This document shows, piece by piece, positions 39,058 to 47,547 of a DNA stretch of 64,000 nucleotides. Location of the stretch: the NCBI GenBank assembly GCA_963761435.1, contig CAVXHJ010000018.1, forward strand, positions 56,495-120,494, written 5' to 3'. This DNA comes from Roseiarcus sp963761435 (GTDB lineage Bacteria > Pseudomonadota > Alphaproteobacteria > Rhizobiales > Beijerinckiaceae). Positions within the stretch are counted from its first letter, which is position 1. The number at the start of each line of letters is the position of its first letter. The position numbers and the translations under genes were made by a program. The notes under the pieces were generated by a model, which ran no database searches, was not told where the DNA came from, and was given only the letters and a program-made list of their open reading frames with translations.

Positions 39058-40138
39058 TCAAATCGACGGCGCCCATTGCGCAGGCTTGGCGGCGGCCGCG
39101 GCCTCGCCCGCCCGCCGCAACTCGATCGCCGCCATCGTCGCGCGTAGGACCTCGGTCACGCCAGTTCGGGTCGCGGTCGAGAGCATGAGCGGTTTCGCGC
39201 GCTTGGCGCCAGGCGCGAGCGGCGGGCCGAAACTTCGGAGCCCGCGCTGCAACCGTTCGATCTGCCTTTTCAGCATCGCCTCATCGACCGCGTCGACCTT
39301 CGACAGGGCGACGATCTCGGCCTTGTCCTCGAGCCCCGCGCCATAGGCGGCAAGCTCGCGGCGGACCGTTCGGTAGTCGGCGCCGGCGTTGGCGCCCGTC
39401 GCGTCGACGAGATGCACGAGTGCGCCGCAACGTTCGACATGGCCGAGGAACCGGTCGCCGAGGCCATGGCCTTCGTGCGCGCCTTCGATCAGGCCGGGAA
39501 TGTCGGCGAGCACGAAGTCGCGGCCGTCGATCTTGACCACGCCGAGACCGGGATGGAGCGTCGTGAACGGGATAGTCGGCGATCTTGGGCTTGGCCGCCG
39601 AAACCGCTGCGAGAAACGTCGATTTGCCGGCGTTCGGCAGACCGATCAGGCCGGCGTCGGCGATCAGCTTGAGCCGCAGGACCAGCGTGCGTTCGATCCC
39701 GCTCTGGCCGGGATTGGCGCGGCGCGGGGCGCGGTTGGTCGAGGTGGTGAAATGGGCGTTGCCGAAGCCGCCATTGCCGCCCTTGGCGGCGACGACGCGC
39801 TGGCCTACTTGGGTGAGGTCGGCGAGCATCGCCCCGCTCTCCTCGTCGATAACCTGCGTTCCGACCGGGACCTTCAGGACCGCGTCGGCGCCCCGCCCCC
39901 CGGCGCGATTGCGGCCCATCCCGTGCATGCCGGTCTTGGCCTTAAAATGCTGCTGGTAGCGAAAGTCGATAAGCGTGTTGAGACCGTCGGCGCATTCGAC
40001 CACCACGTCGCCGCCCCGCCCGCCGTCGCCGCCGTCGGGGCCGCCGAACTCGATGAATTTCTCGCGGCGGAACGAGACAGAACCCGCCCCGCCGTCGCCG
40101 GAGCGAATGTACACGCGCGCCTGGTCGAGAAACTTCAT
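39058..40138 (-). CDS. obgE: GTPase ObgE/CgtA, frameshifted
   Basis: The glycine-rich Obg fold starts MKFLDQARVYIRSGDGGAGS. The G domain shows GLPNAGKSTFLAAV, DIPGLIEGAHEGHGLG and ALSKVD. One extra C near 39567 (CCC in TATCCCGTTC on the coding strand) breaks the frame; its removal gives YPFTTLHPGLGVVKIDG and a roughly 359-residue protein. ObgE is essential for ribosome assembly, so a genuine break is very unlikely. It ends 58 bp from tRNA-Arg. Confidence 0.92.
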
Positions 40139-40151
40139 CGCCGCCGGCCGC

Positions 40152-40763
40152 TCAAGAGGCGCGCGCCAGCGCTGCGGTCGCTCTGCGCCGCTCGGCTGAG
40201 GCCCCGGCCCAATCCGCGCGAGTTACGCGGAAAGAATGGCACTTGACCATGCCGCCGCGCGCGGGCGCGCCTTGCTGACCGGCGCCAACAAGGACAAAGC
40301 CGCACTTTTCGAGCACCGCTTGCGAGGGCGCGTTCTCGACCCTGACGCTGGCCGAGATCTCGACCGCGGGCGTCAGACCGAAGCCCGCGTCGATCATCGC
40401 CAAGGCGGCCTCGGTCGCCAGACCCTTGCCCCAGGCCCCGGGCGCGAGCACGTAGCCGAGCACGAGACGGTCCTTGCCGCGCAATTCGAGGCTGATCGAA
40501 CCGACCGCGTCCCGCTTGCCCTTGATCGGCGTCATGACCAGAGTCAGGTCGCGTCCGGAGGCGTTGGCTTCCCGCGACGCGTAAATGAACCGCTCCGCCG
40601 ATCCCTCGGGATAGGGGTGGGGGATACGGGCGGTATAGCGGGCGACTTCCCAAAGGCTGCAAAATTTGTGGATCGCCGCAGCGTCGCAAATTCTCGGCCA
40701 GCGCAGCCACAGCCGCGGCGTTTCGATGCGCAACACATCGTCTCTGGCAAGATCGGGGAACAT
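40152..40763 (-). CDS. GNAT N-acetyltransferase (RimJ/RimL type)
   Basis: This 203-residue protein has the N-terminal segment LRIETPRLWLRWPRICDAAA and the acetyl-CoA loop LAPGAWGKGLATEAALAMID, then VENAPSQAVLEKCGFVLVG. The ATG at 40763 follows GGAGAG; the frame stays open further upstream but crosses the rpmA terminator hairpin, so that extension is rejected. It lies between rpmA and obgE, a common arrangement in Hyphomicrobiales. Confidence 0.85.
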   Translation of the reverse strand: MFPDLARDDVLRIETPRLWLRWPRICDAAAIHKFCSLWEVARYTARIPHPYPEGSAERFIYASREANASGRDLTLVMTPIKGKRDAVGSISLELRGKDRLVLGYVLAPGAWGKGLATEAALAMIDAGFGLTPAVEISASVRVENAPSQAVLEKCGFVLVGAGQQGAPARGGMVKCHSFRVTRADWAGASAERRRATAALARAS

Positions 40764-40804
40764 GGTCTCTCCGGTCAGCGCCCCTGAACGCGGGGCCGAA
40801 AACG

Positions 40805-40837
40805 ACGAAGGGGATGCAGCGACCGCATCCCCTTCGT
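40805..40837 (-). terminator. Intrinsic terminator of the rplU-rpmA operon
   Basis: A perfect 13-bp stem (ACGAAGGGGATGC with its complement) closes a 7-nt loop. On the minus strand it is followed by CGTTTTC. It lies about 125 nt after the rpmA stop and before the GNAT start. Confidence 0.75.
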
Positions 40838-40961
40838 AAGCTTCGCTTACCGGACGAATGTTGAGGCACTTGGCCTTCAATTTCATCTCGAAAATTTTTT
40901 ACTTTTCGAGAACGTCCGCGGGGCTGGTCGCCGAAGCGGGGCTCTCGTCTTGCTCCCCGCT

Positions 40962-41228
40962 TTATTCCGTCGCGCTTTGGGCGCGTACCGATACGTATTG
41001 TCGTCCGTCGCCTTTACACTCGAAGGCGACCTGACCGGCGGAGGTGGCGAACAGCGTATGGTCCGTCCCGATGCCGACATTACGCCCGGGGTGAAACTTG
41101 GTTCCTCGCTGACGTACAAGAATCATGCCGCCAACGACGTGTTCGCCGCCGAACTTCTTCACGCCCAGGCGTCGGCCGTCCAAATCGCGGCCATTGCGCG
41201 ATGAACCGCCTGCTTTCTTATGGGCCAT
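40962..41228 (-). CDS. rpmA: 50S ribosomal protein L27
   Basis: This 88-residue ribosomal protein begins MAHKKAGGSSRNGRDLDGRR and contains GVKKFGGEHVVGGMILVRQR, diagnostic of L27, which lies near the peptidyl-transferase centre. It follows rplU in the usual two-gene operon, and obgE lies further downstream. Confidence 0.97.
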   Translation of the reverse strand: MAHKKAGGSSRNGRDLDGRRLGVKKFGGEHVVGGMILVRQRGTKFHPGRNVGIGTDHTLFATSAGQVAFECKGDGRQYVSVRAQSATE

Positions 41229-41323
41229 GGACCCTGCTCCAAACTTTAGCTGGCCGGCGCCAGGGGCGGGCGGCGAGACTGGTACAATTATAGCGCATTT
41301 CAGCGGACGAAGGAATCGTCCGC

Positions 41324-41683
41324 TTACGCCTCTTTGGCCTCTTTGCCTCGGGCGGCGGCTTTCGGGGCGTCGCCTGACAGAATTTCCGTCACCTTGACGA
41401 TCGTCAGATCCTGCCTGTGACCGCGCTTGCGCTTCGAATTCTTGCGCCGGCGCTTCTTGAAGGCGATGACCTTCGCGCCGCGCGTCTGCTCGACGATCTC
41501 GCCGACCACGCTTGCGCCTGCGACGCGCGGGGCGCCCACGCGGTTGGCCTCCCCGTCGAAAAGGGCCAGGACTTCGTCGAACACGATCCTGTCTCCCGCC
41601 TCGCCGGGCAGCGACATGACCGTGATTTGGTTGTCGGCGGCGACCTTATATTGCTTGCCGCCGGTCTTGATGACTGCGAACAT
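41324..41683 (-). CDS. rplU: 50S ribosomal protein L21
   Basis: This 119-residue protein begins MFAVIKTGGKQYKVAADNQI and has the basic segment FKKRRRKNSKRKRGHRQ. A C-terminal extension rich in Ala and Lys (GDAPKAAARGKEAKEA) is typical for alphaproteobacteria. The ATG is at 41681-41683. A hairpin with a T-rich tail lies in its leader. Confidence 0.97.
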   Translation of the reverse strand: MFAVIKTGGKQYKVAADNQITVMSLPGEAGDRIVFDEVLALFDGEANRVGAPRVAGASVVGEIVEQTRGAKVIAFKKRRRKNSKRKRGHRQDLTIVKVTEILSGDAPKAAARGKEAKEA

Positions 41684-41821
41684 CGTTTTTTCCCGTGTTC
41701 CACCCGGCTCTTTACGCAGGCGTCCGCGCAGGGCCGGCTTTTTGGCAGTTGACGACCGAAATCGCGGCTCTCGCGAACCGCGGGTTTGCCGCCCGGAATT
41801 GAGGCTCGCCTCAAAACCAAA

Positions 41822-41843
41822 AGCGCGGCTTTTAGGCCGCGCT
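41822..41843 (-). promoter_or_regulatory. Hairpin with U-tract in the rplU leader, possible attenuator
   Basis: On the minus strand AGCGCGGC and GCCGCGCT form a perfect 8-bp stem around a 6-nt loop, followed by TTTGGTTTTG. It lies about 140 nt before the rplU start, and no gene upstream on that strand needs a terminator. Its shape fits an attenuator in the L21 mRNA leader; the role is inferred. Confidence 0.5.
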
Positions 41844-42030
41844 CGAGCGAAGCGCAGCCTATAAGAGCGGTGTCCGCGAAAGTCAACGGGGTTCGCGGTC
41901 GGCCGCCATCGGCTCGAGCGTCGCTGACTCAATCCCGACCGGATCGGATAACTCCTGCGCCAGATCGCTTACGGTACGCGGCTCCAAACAGGCAAGGCGC
42001 CGCGGAGCGGTCGTGTCGAGGGCGCGGCAA

Positions 42031-42561
42031 ATGAAGAAAGTCGCGGTATTCGGCAACGCGGGAGGTGGAAAATCGACGCTTGCCAAACGTCTGGCGGACC
42101 TGACCCTGCTGCCGCTCTACCCACTCGACCTGATCCAGTACAGGACCGGCGGCGGCGCAGTTCCGCACGAAGAGTACCTGCGAGCGCATGCGGACTTGCT
42201 GCGGACGGACCAGTGGATCATTGACGGCTTTGGCTGTGTCGCCTCGGCCTGGGAGCGGTTCTCGCAAGCCGACACTCTGGTCTACGTCGACCTGCCTGTC
42301 GTCACCCACTATCTATGGGTGACGAAACGCCTGATCAAAGGTCTGTTCGTGACCCCGGAGGGCTGGCCGGAGGGCAGCCCGATGTGGAGCAGCACGATGG
42401 ACAGTTATCGGGTGATCTGGCTGTGCCATCGCGGTCTGACGCCGAGCTACCGGCAGCTTGTTGCTGACGGCGCCGCTTCAAAGCGGGTTCATCACCTCAA
42501 GTCGCCAGCCGCGATCGCCGCCTTTGTCGAAGCGATCAAGGGTGAGTATAGCCGCGCCTGA
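42031..42561 (+). CDS. P-loop kinase-like protein (adenylate kinase / topology-modulation type)
   Basis: This 176-residue protein has P-loop GNAGGGKSTLAKRL at the very N-terminus, then the family segments WIIDGFGCVASAWERFSQAD and DLPVVTHYLWVTKRLIKG. It resembles the FlaR/adenylate-kinase-related group, whose substrates are mostly unknown. The ATG at 42031 is preferred; a GTG at 42013 is possible. Confidence 0.75.
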   Translation: MKKVAVFGNAGGGKSTLAKRLADLTLLPLYPLDLIQYRTGGGAVPHEEYLRAHADLLRTDQWIIDGFGCVASAWERFSQADTLVYVDLPVVTHYLWVTKRLIKGLFVTPEGWPEGSPMWSSTMDSYRVIWLCHRGLTPSYRQLVADGAASKRVHHLKSPAAIAAFVEAIKGEYSRA

Positions 42562-42609
42562 GCGGCGCGCGGCGGGCTGGTTGGATCGCTCGAGTAAGGC
42601 GCGGGGTTC

Positions 42610-43062
42610 ATGTTCGTCGACTGGCTTTTGGCAAGCTTCCATCACCTCGCGGTCTTCTCGCTTGCCGCGATCCTCTCGGCGGAGATCTTCCTGACCGGCG
42701 GGGTCATCGACGATCGGACGGCGCTGAGGCTGGCGCGCATCGACGCCTGGTTCGGCATCACCGCGGCGATTGCGCTCGCCGCCGGCCTGCTGCGGCTGTT
42801 CCTCGGCGCCAAGGGCGTCGACTACTATGTTGCGAACATCTTCTTCTGGGCCAAGATGGCGCTGTTCGCGGGGATCGCCCTCATCTCGGTCGCGCCGACC
42901 TATATGTACATCGTCTGGCGCCGGCGCGTTCGCGCCGACGCTTCATTCCGCCCGCCGGCCGATGAGATCGCCCAGTTGCGCCGGGCGCTCTATGTCGAGG
43001 CGGGCCTCTTCGCCCTTATTCCCATCTGCGCCGCCGCAATGGCGCGCGGCTATGGGATGTGA
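42610..43062 (+). CDS. DUF2214 membrane protein
   Basis: This 150-residue protein has four membrane helices, including the FITAAIALAAGLLRLFLGAK-like second span and a final LFALIPICAAAMARG. The segment GAKGVDYYVANIFFWAKM is typical of DUF2214. Function unknown. It follows the kinase-like gene by about 50 bp and may be co-transcribed. Confidence 0.8.
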   Translation: MFVDWLLASFHHLAVFSLAAILSAEIFLTGGVIDDRTALRLARIDAWFGITAAIALAAGLLRLFLGAKGVDYYVANIFFWAKMALFAGIALISVAPTYMYIVWRRRVRADASFRPPADEIAQLRRALYVEAGLFALIPICAAAMARGYGM

Positions 43063-43129
43063 AGACCTCCTGGCCGGTCGCCTCGGCCCAGGCCGCCGAT
43101 TTCCATTCGGCCCGAAGCACCGGCTCGTG

Positions 43130-43354
43130 GAACCGGAAGACGACCTGACTACTGGCCTCCATCTCGGGTCCGCCCTCGCCCACCTTGGCCGAATGGACGA
43201 GGCGCGCGCCGCCGCGGCGAGCGGACTCGCCCTCGATCCGACGTTCGATCTCGCGAGCTTCCGCGCCGCGCAAATCACCGACGACCCATACTATCTCGCC
43301 TGGCGCGAGCGGGCTATCGACGGGATGCGAATGGCAGGCGTGCCGGAGGGGTGA
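43130..43354 (+). pseudogene. C-terminal TPR tail of an adenylate-cyclase-type protein, remnant
   Basis: About 75 codons read GLHLGSALAHLGRMDEARAA, then GLALDPTFDLASF, and end RAIDGMRMAGVPEG. This matches the final TPR repeat and typical C-terminus of class III adenylate/guanylate cyclases with TPR tails. No cyclase domain or start codon precedes it, because the DUF2214 gene lies immediately upstream in another frame. It is most likely a decayed gene end. Confidence 0.55.
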
Positions 43355-43366
43355 CTGTTCCGCCTC

Positions 43367-43657
43367 TTACAGCCCTTCCACAATGCGAATCTCACGATCC
43401 GCGCCGCCCGCGAGCGCGGCCAGCGCCTCCTGATAGGCGGGGCTGTCGTGCGCGGCGCGAGCCGCTTCCACGCTGTCAAATTCGATAAGCACCGTGCGCT
43501 GCTGTAGGCCGGCCTCGTAGACTTGCGCCGGCATTCCCCGCGCAAGCGCGCGCCCGCCTGCAGCGGCAATCGCCGGTCCGGCCAGCTTGGCGTAGGCGGC
43601 CAGCGCGTCCGGGTTGCTGATCGATCGGTATGTGGCGACCCAATAGGCTTTGGGCAT
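43367..43657 (-). CDS. DUF1330 protein
   Basis: This 96-residue protein has the DUF1330 (dimeric alpha-beta barrel) pattern: MPKAYWVATYRSISNPDALA, GGRALARGMPAQVYEAG and a VLIEFDSVEAARAAHDSPAY segment. GGGGAG precedes the ATG at 43655-43657. Function unknown. Confidence 0.85.
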   Translation of the reverse strand: MPKAYWVATYRSISNPDALAAYAKLAGPAIAAAGGRALARGMPAQVYEAGLQQRTVLIEFDSVEAARAAHDSPAYQEALAALAGGADREIRIVEGL

Positions 43658-43721
43658 CGTCTTTTCTCCCCTGGTATTCTTGCCTAAAGCATGTTGTGTT
43701 CGGGTGGAACCAAACTCGTCG

Positions 43722-43772
43722 TTGCGAGCGTGAGCGAAGCAATCCATGAGAGCGTCGGGGCCTTGCGTTTCC
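43722..43772 (+). repeat. REP-like intergenic repeat, first copy
   Basis: This copy reads GAGCGTGAGCGAAGCAATCC followed by ATGAGAGCGTCGGGGCCTTG. A near-identical copy is at 44096-44155 on the same strand. Sequences containing CGAAGCAATCCA are abundant between genes in Hyphomicrobiales genomes. Confidence 0.6.
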
Positions 43773-43892
43773 TTGGGAAGCCCAGCAAAAACTCCGGGAA
43801 GCCCAGCAAAGGAAACCGGAAGCGGGGCAAAGGAATCCGGAAAGGTATCAAAGGAAAACCCTTCCGCGAATTGGGCCTTTTCAATGGATTAC
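43773..43892 (+). repeat. Dispersed repeat, copy C, with short tandem units
   Basis: GGGAAGCCCAGCAAA-type units occur at least twice, then GGAAACCGGAAG- and GGAATCCGGAAA-type variants. They are followed by the core CTTCCGCGAATTGGGCCTTT and TCAATGG. The core is shared with copies A, B and D. Confidence 0.5.
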
Positions 43893-44095
43893 GACGGTCC
43901 GGCGCAAAACCCCGCTTTCTCCCGGCGCCGCTCCTCGAGGCGGCGCGTTCGGCGACAGGACCACTCTATCCGTGCCTTCTGATAATCGCAAGAAAAAGTC
44001 GGTCGCGCTCGCCGGCGGCCTGCCCGACCGCGCCCCTGGAGCCCCCGGCCATGACGCGTGAGAGCAACTTGCATTTGGGTCGAACCACGAGCGTC

Positions 44096-44155
44096 ATTCG
44101 CGAGCGTGAGCCGAAGCAATCCATGAGAGCGTCGGGGCCTTGCGTTCCCTCGGAT
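44096..44155 (+). repeat. REP-like intergenic repeat, second copy
   Basis: This is the same sequence as at 43722-43772, with one inserted base (GAGCCGAAGC for GAGCGAAGC). Between the two copies lies non-coding sequence without recognisable genes. Confidence 0.6.
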
Positions 44156-44167
44156 TGCTTCGTCGCC

Positions 44168-44349
44168 ATAGCCCGTCGAAGACGGGCGTTCTTCCGAACG
44201 CCCTATAGCCCGTCGAAGACGGGCGTTCTTCCGAACGCCCTATAGCCCGTCGAAGACGGGCGTTCTTCCGAACGCCCATAGCCCGTCGAAGACGGGGTTC
44301 TTCCGAACGCCCATAGCCCGTCGAAGACGGGCGTTCTTCCGAACGCCCT
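44168..44349. repeat. Five-copy tandem array of a 35-37-bp overlapping-hairpin unit
   Basis: The units start at 44168, 44205, 44242, 44278 and 44313, and each begins ATAGCCCGTCGAAGACGGGC. Every unit can fold as GCCCGTC-GAA-GACGGGC or as GGGCGTTC-TTCC-GAACGCCC, and these share GGGC, so the two hairpins exclude each other. In unit 4 a missing C removes part of both. The array lies between the 3' end of aceB and the 5' end of the DUF1330 gene. Confidence 0.85.
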
Positions 44350-44392
44350 ATCGCTCCTCGCGAATGACGATTCCGCTGAATTGCAACTTGCT

Positions 44393-45990
44393 TCAGTCGA
44401 TCAGCTTGTAGGCCGGGAGCGTCAGGAACTCGTCGAACGTGTCCGCTAGGGACATGTCCGAGAAGAGCTGGATCGCGTCCTTGAACCGCCCGCCTTCGAA
44501 CGCCTTGGCGCCGACCTCGCCTTTGACCCGCTCCATCTCACGTTTGAGCGCCTCCCTGAACAGCGCCGGCGTGGTCTCGCGGCCGTCGTCGAGCCTGGCC
44601 TTGAGATGCAGCCATTGCCAGACCTGGGCGCGGGAGATCTCGGCCGTCGCCGCGTCCTCCATCAGGTTGTAGATCGGCACGGCGCCGCGGCCCCGGAGCC
44701 AAGCCTCGATATATTGCACGCCGACGCGGATGTTTTCGCCAAGGCCTTGCTCGGTGCGCTTGCCCTTGTGCACCTCCAGGAGCTCGGCCTGGGTCGCGTG
44801 AACGTCGTCGCGCTTGACCGAAAGCTGGTTCGGCCCGGGCATCATCCGGTCGAACACTTCTTTTGCAATCGGCACGAGATCAGGGTGCGCGACCCAGGTT
44901 CCGTCGTGGCCGTTCGTCGCCTCGCGCTCCTTGTCCGCCCGCACCTTGGCGAAGGCGGCCTCGTTCGCCTGTTTGTCACCCTTGACCGGAATCTGCGCCG
45001 CCATCCCGCCCATAGCGAAGGCGCCGCGACGGTGGCAGGTCTTGATCAAGAGAAGCGAGTACGCGCTGAGGAACGCCTTGCCCATGGTCATTTCCGAACG
45101 ATCGGGGGTCAGGAAGGCGGGGTTCTTGCCCAGGCGCTTGATATACGAAAAAATATAGTCCCAGCGGCCACAATTGAGGCCGACGATATGATCGCGGAGC
45201 TCGTAGAGAATCTCGTCCATCTCGAACGCCGCCGGCAGCGTCTCGATCAGCACCGTCGCCTTGAATGATCCGCTTGGCGCGCCGAGCTCGCGCTCCGCAT
45301 GCGAGAAGACCTCGTTCCAAAGTCTCGCCTCGAGGTGGCTTTCCAGTTTTGGAAGGTAAAAGGCGGGCGTCGCGCCCGCGGCCATTTGCGTCTTGGCGCA
45401 ATGAAAGACGTAGAGGCCGAAGTCGAACAGCGAGCCGGACATTTCCTCGCCATCGACGGCGACATGCCGCTCCGGCAAATGCCAGCCGCGCGGACGCACC
45501 ATGAGCACCGCGGGATTGCTCTTGACGGCGTAGGCTTTTCCGGTCGCGGGATCGGCAAAGTCGATCTTTCCGGCCCATCGGTCTTTGAGATTGGCCTGGC
45601 CCTCGACCATGTTGGCGAACATGGGCGAGGTGGCGTCCTCGAAATCGGCCATGAAGACCTTGGCGCCCGAGTTCAGCGCATTGACGATCATCTTGCGATC
45701 GACGGGGCCGGTGATCTCGACGCGGCGGTCGAGAAGATCAGACGGGATCGGCGCCACCTTCCAGTCGCCGTCGCGGACCAGTTTCGTCTCGGGAAGAAAG
45801 TCCGGCAACTTGCCGGCGTCGAAATCTTCCTGGCGCCCATTCGCCGCGTGAGCAGCTCAAGCCGACGGCGATTGAAGCGTCGGTGGAGATCAGCCAGAAA
45901 CCCGAGCGCCTCGGCGCTGAGGATTTCGGCCTGCCTGCCGCCGGGCCTGGCGTTGATCTCGACGCCTGCTGCGGCCGAGCGCGCTGTCAT
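44393..45990 (-). CDS. aceB: Malate synthase A, frameshifted
   Basis: This is the glyoxylate-cycle enzyme that condenses acetyl-CoA and glyoxylate to malate. The N-terminus MTARSAAAGVEINARPGGRQ follows GGAGGA. The frame breaks at about 45850, where one missing base restored would lead into GRQEDFDAGKLPDFLPETKL. Downstream segments VFMADFEDATSPMFANMVEG, GLNCGRWDYIFSYIKRLG and the C-terminal LADTFDEFLTLPAYKLID are typical of malate synthase A. The corrected length is about 532 residues, normal for AceB. Isocitrate lyase is not in the window. Confidence 0.9.
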
Positions 45991-46100
45991 GAAGTCCTCC
46001 GGAAAGGCGGTCGTGGTCTTTGAGGGAAACCTCCTAGACCTTTTCGCCGCCTTTGGGGAGGGCCGGGCGCCGCATTCCGTCGACGCGCCCGCGTCGCCGA

Positions 46101-46370
46101 TCAAGCCGCCAGATTCGCCCGGGTAGCCGCGACCCGCTCGCGCCACGACCGCCGCCTGACCAGCAACCCTGAGGGGTCGGCGTCGAGGGGCAGCGCGGTC
46201 GCGTCGTTGACGTCAGACCGGGTCAGGCCGATATCGCGAAGCTCGTATTCGGACATCCGCGCCAACTCGGACATCGTGCGCCGCGCCGCGGCGACCCGGG
46301 CCGGCCATGAAAGGATCCGCCACAAAGCCTCAGCCGCGTGCGATGTTGAAAGAGTGAATGAAGCAACCAT
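46101..46370 (-). CDS. DUF1127 small protein
   Basis: This 89-residue protein carries the DUF1127 motif ARRTMSELARMSEYELRDIG, then LTRSDV. Such small proteins are common in alphaproteobacteria; some bind RNA and affect phosphate or stress responses. It is divergent from a LysR-type regulator, a frequent pairing that suggests control by that regulator. Confidence 0.8.
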   Translation of the reverse strand: MVASFTLSTSHAAEALWRILSWPARVAAARRTMSELARMSEYELRDIGLTRSDVNDATALPLDADPSGLLVRRRSWRERVAATRANLAA

Positions 46371-46517
46371 ATCCCGCCTCCTGCCCGAGGCGACGGCTGT
46401 CCGTTCGGCGCCAGGCGACGCCGGGAGAGGCCAACCGGTCTCGGAATGTTTTTATATATAGTGCGCCCCATTGATCGGTCCAACGAATGTTTGTAGAGTA
46501 ATTGATCTTTGTTTCGG
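46371..46517. promoter_or_regulatory. Divergent DUF1127 / LysR promoter region
   Basis: These 147 bp include an AT-rich stretch (TTTTTATATATAG at about 46449-46461) in an otherwise GC-rich region, plus TTGATCGGTCCAACGAATG and TAATTGATCTTTG. It probably holds both promoters and a LysR-type site; exact boxes cannot be fixed by eye. Confidence 0.4.
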
Positions 46518-47387
46518 ATGAATGCCATGCTCGACACCGACCAGCTCCGTTCGTTCCTCGCCATCGTCGACTCCGGCTCGTTCACCAAGGCGGCTGAGAG
46601 GGTGCACAAGACCCAGTCGGCGGTCTCGATGCACATCCGCCGGCTGGAAGAGCAATTGGGCTGCGCGCTGTTCGTCAAGCACGGACGCGGCGCGCGCCTG
46701 ACCGAAGAGGGCGAGCGGCTGATCGAATTTGCCCGCCGGATCGTCCAGGTCGAGGCGGGCGCGATGGCTGCGCTCTCGCGCAAGGGCCTGAGAGGGGCGG
46801 CCCGACTCGGCATCCCGGACGACTACGCCGAGTCGTTCCTGGCCGAGATTCTCGCCCGCTTCAATCGCCGCCATCCGTTGGTCGAGGTCTCGGTCGTTTG
46901 CGAGGCGTCGACCGATCTTGCGCCCCAGGTCGCCGCAGGCGCGCTCGATCTGGCGCTGATCACTGATTACGAGGGGCTTATGGGGCTTGAGCTCCTGCGC
47001 GAGGAGCCGCTCGTCTGGGTCGCGGCGGAGCGATTCCGCGTGGAGGCGGGGGCGCCGATCCCGCTCGCGCTCGGCAGCCCGACTTGTTGCTGGCGGCGCG
47101 CGACCGAGGCGGCGCTGGCGTCGGCGCCCGGCGTGACCCGCACGCGGTTCTACTCCAAGAACTTCAGCGCGATCGGGACGCTCTTGCGCTCGGGACTGGC
47201 GGCGACGATCCTGCCCGCGTCGCTGGTCGGTCCCGGCCTCAAGCGCCTCGGGCGCGCCGAGGGGCTGCCGGAACTGCCCCTGAACCGCATGGGCCTCATC
47301 CACGCGCCGGGACGCCCGAGCGAAGAATCCAAGGCTCTCGCCGACGCGATTCGCGGGACGATCGCCCCGGCGCGGCAAGCCGCTTGA
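46518..47387 (+). CDS. LysR-family transcriptional regulator
   Basis: This protein of about 289 residues has the LysR winged helix (LRSFLAIVDSGSFTKAAERV, SAVSMHIRRLEEQLGCALF) and a substrate-binding domain with ALDLALITDYEGLMGLELL. The ATG at 46518 is used; the ATG at 46527 is equally plausible. The likely target is the divergent DUF1127 gene. A strong terminator follows. Confidence 0.88.
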   Translation: MNAMLDTDQLRSFLAIVDSGSFTKAAERVHKTQSAVSMHIRRLEEQLGCALFVKHGRGARLTEEGERLIEFARRIVQVEAGAMAALSRKGLRGAARLGIPDDYAESFLAEILARFNRRHPLVEVSVVCEASTDLAPQVAAGALDLALITDYEGLMGLELLREEPLVWVAAERFRVEAGAPIPLALGSPTCCWRRATEAALASAPGVTRTRFYSKNFSAIGTLLRSGLAATILPASLVGPGLKRLGRAEGLPELPLNRMGLIHAPGRPSEESKALADAIRGTIAPARQAA

Positions 47388-47391
47388 GCCG

Positions 47392-47425
47392 CGAGGGCGG
47401 CCTTTTCGCCGAAAGTCCGCCCTCG
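47392..47425 (+). terminator. Intrinsic terminator after the LysR gene
   Basis: CGAGGGCGG and CCGCCCTCG form a perfect 9-bp stem, with an inner CTTTTCG/CGAAAG helix in the loop and TTCACTTT downstream. It begins 5 bp after the LysR stop. Confidence 0.65.
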
Positions 47426-47547
47426 TTCACTTTGCTCATAACTCAGCGTTAGGGTTAACACGCCATTAAGACGGGCATGACAGGTTTTCCCGGGGTTTCG
47501 GAGGACGCGGGCATGGTCGCCCGGCGCCGAGCAAGGGGATCGTGGTC

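Noticed and set aside
40764..40886. Upstream extension of the GNAT gene beginning MKLKAKCLNIRPVSEA
   Set aside because: The extension runs through the strong terminator hairpin at 40805-40837, and a good ribosome-binding site precedes the internal ATG at 40763.
44168..44349. Possible CRISPR array
   Set aside because: Units are contiguous without unique spacers and no cas genes are present; it is a tandem hairpin repeat.
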